A stretch of DNA of 64,000 bases, from assembly GCA_019448385.1 (NCBI GenBank), contig JAGTXO010000037.1, positions 186,001-250,000 on the forward strand. Reading direction: 5' to 3'. Source of the DNA: Diacronema lutheri. Lineage: Eukaryota > Haptophyta > Pavlovophyceae > Pavlovales > Pavlovaceae. Below are positions 59,375 through 64,000 of the stretch, piece after piece. Below the pieces are notes generated by a model. The model did no database searches and was not told where the DNA came from. It saw nothing but the letters and a program-made list of their open reading frames with translations. Position numbers and translations under genes: made by a program. The number at the start of each line of letters is the position of its first letter. Position 1 is the first letter of the stretch.

Positions 59375-60550
59375 ATGGCGGACGAACGGCAGCTCGGGTT
59401 CCACAGCGCAGGCTCACGCCGTTTGGTGGTCGCCATCCGGGGGCGCGCACATGTTGGCGTAGACGAGCCGCTGCGCTTCGTCGTCACGCTCGAGAACGAC
59501 ATGGGCCACGACCTCGGCCACGCGCCGCTCTCCGCGCTGCGCCTGTCTGCGACAGACGACGGCGGCGCACTGCCCATCGAAACGGTGGGCGCCAGGCCCG
59601 GGCATGCGCACGCGGTGCGCGTGGGGAGGTCGACCGTCGGCATCGCGCGCCTGCACGTCGAGCCGGCTGACGGCGAGGCGGTAGGCGCACTCGCGGCCTC
59701 GCTCGGCTGCTCGTCGACGCCTTTTGCGGTCGGCGACGCCGCTCGGCCGGGAGAGGAGGGCGCGCGCGTCTCGACGCGCGAGGTCGAGATTGGCGGCGCG
59801 CTGCGCGGCCGCCCAATCCGTCTTTTCGAGTCGCGCGACGGAATCCACACGCAGCTCTGGGACGCCGGCCTCGCGCTCGCGCGCTTCCTCGCGGCCACGC
59901 GCCCAAGCGATTGGCTACGCGCGCGCGGCCCGCCAAACGCGAGCGCTCCGGCGGACGCGCCGCTCGCGGGGCTGCGCATACTCGAGCTTGGCGCGGGCAC
60001 GGGCATCACGGCGCTCGCGCTGGGCGCGCTCGGCGCGAGCGTGGTCGCGACCGACCTCGCGCCCGGCTCGGTGGCGCTGTTGCGCGCAAACGCGGCCGCA
60101 AACGCGCTCGACCGTTCGGTGCGCGCCGTCGAGCTGGGCTGGGGCGCGGACTGTGACCTGCTGCGCGAGCCCTTTGACGTGGTGCTCGGAGCGGATCTGG
60201 TGTACGCCGAGGACGCGTTCGCACCGCTCGTCGGCACGCTGCGCGCGGTCATCGCGCGCGGCGCGCTCGGCCTCCTCGCGTGCCGTCGCAGGTGCGACGC
60301 ATCGTCCGAGGCGCATTTCTTTCACCTGCTGCACGCGCGGCTTGGCGTGCAGCGCCTCGAACACGCGCGGCTTGAGCTCGGCGTCGCGCTGTACCGCCTC
60401 ACGCCTCTAGCGCCGGAGGGGCGTGGCCCGGACCCCCCTTGCCGATACTGCGAGTATTTGTGCGCGAGATGGGCGCGCCGCTTCGTTGAGGAAAGGGCGG
60501 CCGGAGGCGCGGCTGACGGCGGCTGGGTGCCAACCGACCTCCTCCTCTGA
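59375..60550 (+). CDS. METTL21/FAM86-type seven-beta-strand protein methyltransferase, 391 aa
   Basis: Intronless. The first 140 residues are beta-rich and not recognised (LVVAIRGRAHVGVDEPLRFVVTLEND looks like an Ig- or C2-like sandwich). The catalytic domain follows: LWDAGLALARFLAA, motif I ILELGAGTGITALALGALGA, motif II VVATDLAPGSVALLRANAAAN and the post-I signature FDVVLGADLVY, typical of Methyltransf_16 lysine/histidine methyltransferases. The C-terminus has CRYCEYLC. The target protein cannot be predicted. The gene is followed in the same direction after 57 bp by another protein methyltransferase. Confidence 0.8.
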   Translation: MADERQLGFHSAGSRRLVVAIRGRAHVGVDEPLRFVVTLENDMGHDLGHAPLSALRLSATDDGGALPIETVGARPGHAHAVRVGRSTVGIARLHVEPADGEAVGALAASLGCSSTPFAVGDAARPGEEGARVSTREVEIGGALRGRPIRLFESRDGIHTQLWDAGLALARFLAATRPSDWLRARGPPNASAPADAPLAGLRILELGAGTGITALALGALGASVVATDLAPGSVALLRANAAANALDRSVRAVELGWGADCDLLREPFDVVLGADLVYAEDAFAPLVGTLRAVIARGALGLLACRRRCDASSEAHFFHLLHARLGVQRLEHARLELGVALYRLTPLAPEGRGPDPPCRYCEYLCARWARRFVEERAAGGAADGGWVPTDLLL

Positions 60551-60607
60551 GATCGTTCTCAGTTCTCGTTTCCTCACTGTCTGCGATCGGCGCGTTCCAG
60601 TACTGCC

Positions 60608-61729
60608 ATGGAGGTGGCCGCCGCCGAGCAGCTCGTTAGCAGCAACCGCGCGGTTCTCGCGCTCATCCTCGCGATGAAGGAGATGCCGCTTCGCGATGGC
60701 GTGCGTCACTCCCTCTTCCCCGCGCTCGCCGCCGCCGGCTGGCGCATCGACGACGCGATCGAAGCGATCTGGCGCGGCGAGCCCGTGCCGCCGGGCGACG
60801 CGCGCGGTGCGGCGCGAGACGAAAACTCGGCGCACGTTGTGGCGGCGCTCAGCACGATGGCTCGCGAGGCGGCGTTGCCGCCTCCCGCCAACGAGGACGA
60901 GGTGGAGTTCTCCTTTGTGCGCAACCCGCTGGGAAGGCCGGGCGCGGGCGCGGGCGCGGGCGCGCACAGTGGGCCGGGCGCGCACGGTGGAATAGACTAT
61001 GCGTTTTCAAAGCGCTTTTGGACGGACAAGCCGCCGACGGTCTCGGCCATGCTCGGCGGGCTCGACCAGACGCACGAGCCCGACGTTGCCAGCTCTCTGC
61101 GCTTCCTCGCGCGCCTGGGCTTTGCGGACGACGTGGCCGCGCCGGCAGATGCGCGCGGCGCGCGAGCTCGCGCGCTCGACTGCGGCGCCGGCATCGGCCG
61201 CGTTGCGCGGCACGTGCTACTGCGCCGCTTTGACGTGGTCGATCTGCTCGAGCAGGACGGGCGCTTCCTCGCGCACGCGCGCGCCGAGCTGCCCGCCAAA
61301 CGGATCGGTCAGTGCATTTGCGCACCGCTGCAGTCAGCGCAGCTCGCGCTCGGCGAGGCCGACGGCGGCGGCGCGGGCTACCAGCTCGTGTGGGTGCAGT
61401 GGGTACTCAACTATTTGACCGACGACGACCTTGTCGCCTTCTTGCGCCGCGCGGCCGCCGCGCTCGCCCCCGCCATCGTGGGGCGTGGTGCGCTGATCGT
61501 GGTGAAGGAGACGCACGTGCGCCATGGCACGGCGCAGTGGGTGGATGAGGAGGACGCGAGCCTCTGCCGCTCGCAGGAGCAGTTTGAGGCGCTCTTCGCG
61601 CGGGCGGGGCTTGAGGTGCGCGCGCACGAGCTCGAGCACGGCATGCCAGCCGCCATGCTGCCCGTGCGCATGTGGGCTCTCGCGCCGTGTGCAAGCGGCG
61701 AGGTCGAGCAGCGCGCGCAGGCCGAATGA
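60608..61729 (+). CDS. NTMT1: protein alpha-N-terminal methyltransferase (NTMT1 family), 373 aa
   Basis: Intronless, ATG 60608. It methylates the free alpha-amino group of proteins with an N-terminal X-P-K/R sequence after Met removal. Family signatures are FSKRFWTDKPPTVSAMLGGL, ASSLRFLARLG, RALDCGAGIGRVARHVLL (SAM-binding), VDLLEQDGRFLAHAR, VWVQWVLNYLTDDDLVAFLRR and IVVKETHV with DEEDASLCRS. An extra N-terminal region of about 120 residues (MEVAAAEQLVSSNRAVLAL and a UBA-like MPLRDGVRHSLFPALAAAGW) precedes the usual start, with a GAGAGAG linker at about 118. The human enzyme is 223 residues, so this extension is unusual. Confidence 0.92.
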   Translation: MEVAAAEQLVSSNRAVLALILAMKEMPLRDGVRHSLFPALAAAGWRIDDAIEAIWRGEPVPPGDARGAARDENSAHVVAALSTMAREAALPPPANEDEVEFSFVRNPLGRPGAGAGAGAHSGPGAHGGIDYAFSKRFWTDKPPTVSAMLGGLDQTHEPDVASSLRFLARLGFADDVAAPADARGARARALDCGAGIGRVARHVLLRRFDVVDLLEQDGRFLAHARAELPAKRIGQCICAPLQSAQLALGEADGGGAGYQLVWVQWVLNYLTDDDLVAFLRRAAAALAPAIVGRGALIVVKETHVRHGTAQWVDEEDASLCRSQEQFEALFARAGLEVRAHELEHGMPAAMLPVRMWALAPCASGEVEQRAQAE

Positions 61730-61814
61730 CGAGACGGCGAGTGGGCGCGCACGGCTGTGCTGTGTGAAACGCACACGCGCTGCGCGCTCACGCGACGACG
61801 CGGGCGGAAGCCGC

Positions 61815-62951
61815 TCAGACGGGCACGCCGCGCTCGAGGTCCCACACGTCGCCGCGCGGCCCCTGCCGCTTGGCGACGACCGCGCGGATCGCGTCCATCT
61901 CGCCGTCGGAGAGCGCAAAGCTAAACGTGCGCGCGTTCTCCGCGACGTGCTCCGAGTTGCGCACGCCGACGATCAGCGCGCCGACGGCGGGCGAGCACTG
62001 CAGCGCGTAGCGCTGCGCGACATTTGCGACCGACGCGCCCGGGTGCGCCCGCGCGACGTCCGCCATCGTGTGCAGCAGCTCCTGCACGAGGCTCCACGGG
62101 CCGAAGCGCGAGGCGGTAGCCGAGTACATGGAGAGCGACGAGCCGCCCGCGCGCACCGCCTCCGCGCCTGGCGGTGGCGCGCCTACGAATCGGTCGGAGA
62201 GGAGGCCAGCGCCGACCGTGCCAAACGCGAGCAGGCTGATGCGCTGCTGCGCGCAGTATTCGGCCATGCCGGACTGGAGCGGGCGCGAGTCGAGTGCGGA
62301 CAGCTGCACCTGCTGCGAGACGATCGGCACGCCTGCCTCGACAATCTGCCGGACGCGCGGCAGGTCAAAGTTGGTCAGACCGATGTTTTGGATCAGGCCC
62401 TCGTCCTTGAGCGCGCCGAGCATCTGCGCGACCTGCACGTACCGTTGCACGCCGTAGTCGGCCCAAAAGAACTGGACGAGCGGTAGGGACGGCACGTTCA
62501 GGCGCTCGCACTGCGCGACGACGCGAGCGCGCACCTCCGCCTTGTCGATCGACTGCAGCCCGCGGAAGCAGCAAAACTTGGTGCACGGCACGGCGCGCGG
62601 CTCGCGCTTCACAAACTCGCCGACGATCAGCTCGCTCGGCCCGTAGATGTCCGCGGTATCCAGCGTGGTCAAGCCCGCGTCGTAATGCGCGCGCATGTTC
62701 ACGAGCGCGCCCTCGACCGTGTACCTGCCGTGCCCGCCCGCGAGCTGCCAGTGGCCCTGGATGAGCCGCGACGCCGTCAGGCTGCCGAGCGCGAAGGTGG
62801 GTACGCGCACGGCGGCGGGCGCTGCGGCGGGCGGCGCAGCAGGCACGGGTGCCGCCCGGTAGAAGAGCGGCGCCGCGCCCGCCGCCGCCCGGAGGACGGC
62901 CGACCGACGGGTCACCGTGGTGAGCGCGAGGACGTGAAGCAGCGCCCTCAT
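61815..62951 (-). CDS. aldo/keto reductase, 378 aa
   Basis: Intronless, ATG 62951. The first 50 residues (MRALLHVLALTTVTRRSAVL, Ala/Pro-rich) look like an organelle-targeting sequence. The TIM-barrel AKR fold follows: GSLTASRLIQGHWQLAGG, TLDTADIYGPSE (Asp and Tyr of the tetrad), CTKFCCFRG (Lys), LPLVQFFWADYG, IQNIGLTNFDLPRV, ISLLAFGTVGAGLLSDRF, VAQRYALQCSPAVGALIVGVR and NARTFSFALSDGEMDAI. The tetrad His normally sits where FFW stands, so that residue appears to be Phe, seen also in my recollection of some plant and microbial relatives with QFYW. Cofactor is probably NADPH; substrate unknown. Confidence 0.85.
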   Translation of the reverse strand: MRALLHVLALTTVTRRSAVLRAAAGAAPLFYRAAPVPAAPPAAAPAAVRVPTFALGSLTASRLIQGHWQLAGGHGRYTVEGALVNMRAHYDAGLTTLDTADIYGPSELIVGEFVKREPRAVPCTKFCCFRGLQSIDKAEVRARVVAQCERLNVPSLPLVQFFWADYGVQRYVQVAQMLGALKDEGLIQNIGLTNFDLPRVRQIVEAGVPIVSQQVQLSALDSRPLQSGMAEYCAQQRISLLAFGTVGAGLLSDRFVGAPPPGAEAVRAGGSSLSMYSATASRFGPWSLVQELLHTMADVARAHPGASVANVAQRYALQCSPAVGALIVGVRNSEHVAENARTFSFALSDGEMDAIRAVVAKRQGPRGDVWDLERGVPV

Positions 62952-63021
62952 GGCCCCGCGACGCCAATAATGCTGCTAGCGCGAAACGGCTGAAGTACGA
63001 ACGCGCATCCCCGCGCTCGGC
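62952..63021. promoter_or_regulatory. 70-bp divergent start region (aldo/keto reductase and LIM protein)
   Basis: Start codons are 70 bp apart on opposite strands; AATAATGCTGCTAGCG is the only AT-richer part. Confidence 0.55.
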
Positions 63022-64000
63022 ATGTTCGCGTCCATTGCGCACCATGCGCTGTACGACCAGAGCAACACGGGCGGGCTCAACCGCGACCCGTGCACGTGCT
63101 GCCACAAGCCCGTCTTCCACATGGAGCGCCTGCGCATCCCCGTCGCCGGCCAGCCGGCTGATTTGCTGCTGCACCGCGACTGCTTCCGGTGCGCCGCGTG
63201 CGCACGGCCGCTCTCGCTTGCGAGCTTCCACTGCAGCGCGGACGATGGGTTCCGCATGACGTGCCACGACCACAAGCCTGCGGAGCGCGCGCGCGAGCCC
63301 GCAGCCGCGAACGAGCCGCTGCAACCGCGCGACAGCGAGGGGCCGGGGACGGCGCGCAGCGCCGCGCCCGCCGCGCCGCTCAGCGCGCCGTTATCGGTCG
63401 TCACGGAGGTGGAGCGGCTGCAGCACGAAGCAAGCGGCGTGGCGCCCCGCGCCAAGCGCTCGCCGCCGCGTGCGAATACTGTCCGCGCCAAAGCCGCGCG
63501 CATCGTCGCCATCGTCAAGCCGCGCGCGCGCGCGCCGCCGGCCGAGACTCGCCAGCCGCCGCCGCGCTCGCAGCCGGCGGCGTCGTCGCCACGCGCGCGC
63601 GCCAAGACGCGCGTCGCCGGCCTCATCTCGGCGATGAGCAACGTGGTCTCGCGTGCCGGCCTGCGCGGCATCGCCAAGCAGAACAAGGCGGCTGCGGCCG
63701 TCTTCCCGCCAACCACGCCGCACGCGCAACAGCCGGCGGCCCGGCAGCCGGCCCCGTTCGCGCAGCTCGCGCCCGCCGAGGCGGCGCTCGACGCACCCAA
63801 TGCCATGCCGCGCACCGCGCGCCGAGCGCCGAGCGCCGCCGCGCCGCGGGCGCGCGCTGCGCCTGCGCACGCCGCGCCTGCGCGCGCGCCGCGCACTGCG
63901 GCGGCGAGTGGAGCCATGTGTGGCGCGTCGTCGTTGCCTTCTCCGCGCGTCGTCTCGCTCAACGGCGCGAGTGCGGAGGAGCTCATGCGGCTGCCCGGCG
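63022..64000 (+). CDS. LIM-domain protein, 3' partial
   Basis: ATG 63022 (MFASIAHHALYDQSNTGG) opens a frame that is still open at the window end (326 codons). Residues about 28-88 form one LIM zinc finger: CTCC (C-x2-C), HRDC (H-x2-C), CAAC (C-x2-C), HCSADDGFRMTCHDH as the last ligand set. After it the chain is low-complexity and basic (ARAKTRVAGLISAMSNVVSRAG is the only clear helix). LIM fingers mediate protein contacts, commonly at actin structures. More domains may lie beyond the window. Confidence 0.75.
   Translation, partial: MFASIAHHALYDQSNTGGLNRDPCTCCHKPVFHMERLRIPVAGQPADLLLHRDCFRCAACARPLSLASFHCSADDGFRMTCHDHKPAERAREPAAANEPLQPRDSEGPGTARSAAPAAPLSAPLSVVTEVERLQHEASGVAPRAKRSPPRANTVRAKAARIVAIVKPRARAPPAETRQPPPRSQPAASSPRARAKTRVAGLISAMSNVVSRAGLRGIAKQNKAAAAVFPPTTPHAQQPAARQPAPFAQLAPAEAALDAPNAMPRTARRAPSAAAPRARAAPAHAAPARAPRTAAASGAMCGASSLPSPRVVSLNGASAEELMRLPG

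Overview
The window looks like nuclear DNA of a very GC-rich unicellular alga. Genes carry short spliceosomal introns, and two encoded proteins have signal-peptide-like starts followed by twin-arginine thylakoid-lumen targeting regions, as expected for a complex (secondary) plastid. Cytosolic and ER genes are typically eukaryotic: SRP receptor alpha, SRP72, a SURF4-type ER protein, a Na+/Ca2+ exchanger, a phospholipid scramblase and an N-terminal protein methyltransferase. A haptophyte such as a pavlovophyte is my best guess, but this is inferred from composition and gene content. No tRNA, rRNA, CRISPR array or virus-like element was recognised.

Layout. 1-6802 (+) is a long gene, cut at its 5' side, whose C-terminal half carries the three RuvC motifs and zinc-ribbon region of a Fanzor (eukaryotic TnpB-type) RNA-guided nuclease. 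It is joined to an N-terminal half that looks like decayed ubiquitin/SUMO-protease modules. 6766-15994 (-) holds an unknown helical protein, a secreted beta-helix protein with a C-terminal membrane anchor, and a very long Trp-rich helical-repeat protein. 16437-21567 is a head-to-head pair of SRP-pathway genes (SRP receptor alpha and SRP72). 21728-28615 holds a fatty-acid alpha-dioxygenase (-), a SAMHD1-like HD phosphohydrolase (+), a thylakoid-lumen protein (+) and an isoprenylcysteine-methyltransferase-like membrane protein (+). 28616-30035 is poor in genes and carries long poly-G runs and one small unknown gene. 30036-37609 holds HscB (-), a GH9 endoglucanase (+), a second lumen protein (-) and a protein with TFxP repeats (+). 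37740-44510 is a giant ankyrin protein, and 44717-48299 a Na+/Ca2+ exchanger. 48337-49824 (-) is a PA-domain/SURF4 fusion, and 49908-58238 (-) a 2776-residue sacsin/NO VEIN-like ATPase with a split RING finger. 58290-64000 holds a scramblase, two methyltransferases, an aldo/keto reductase and a LIM protein cut by the window end.

Architecture. Many neighbours are divergent with 45-141 bp between start codons, so they must share promoters. About 20 introns can be placed from frame and homology. Most use the donor GTGCGC, and five well-supported ones (plus one candidate) use a GC donor after (A/C)AG. Several introns contain pure C tracts (on the coding strand) of roughly 18-44 nt before the acceptor. 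The GC richness opens long spurious frames on the opposite strand of nearly every gene; these were left out.
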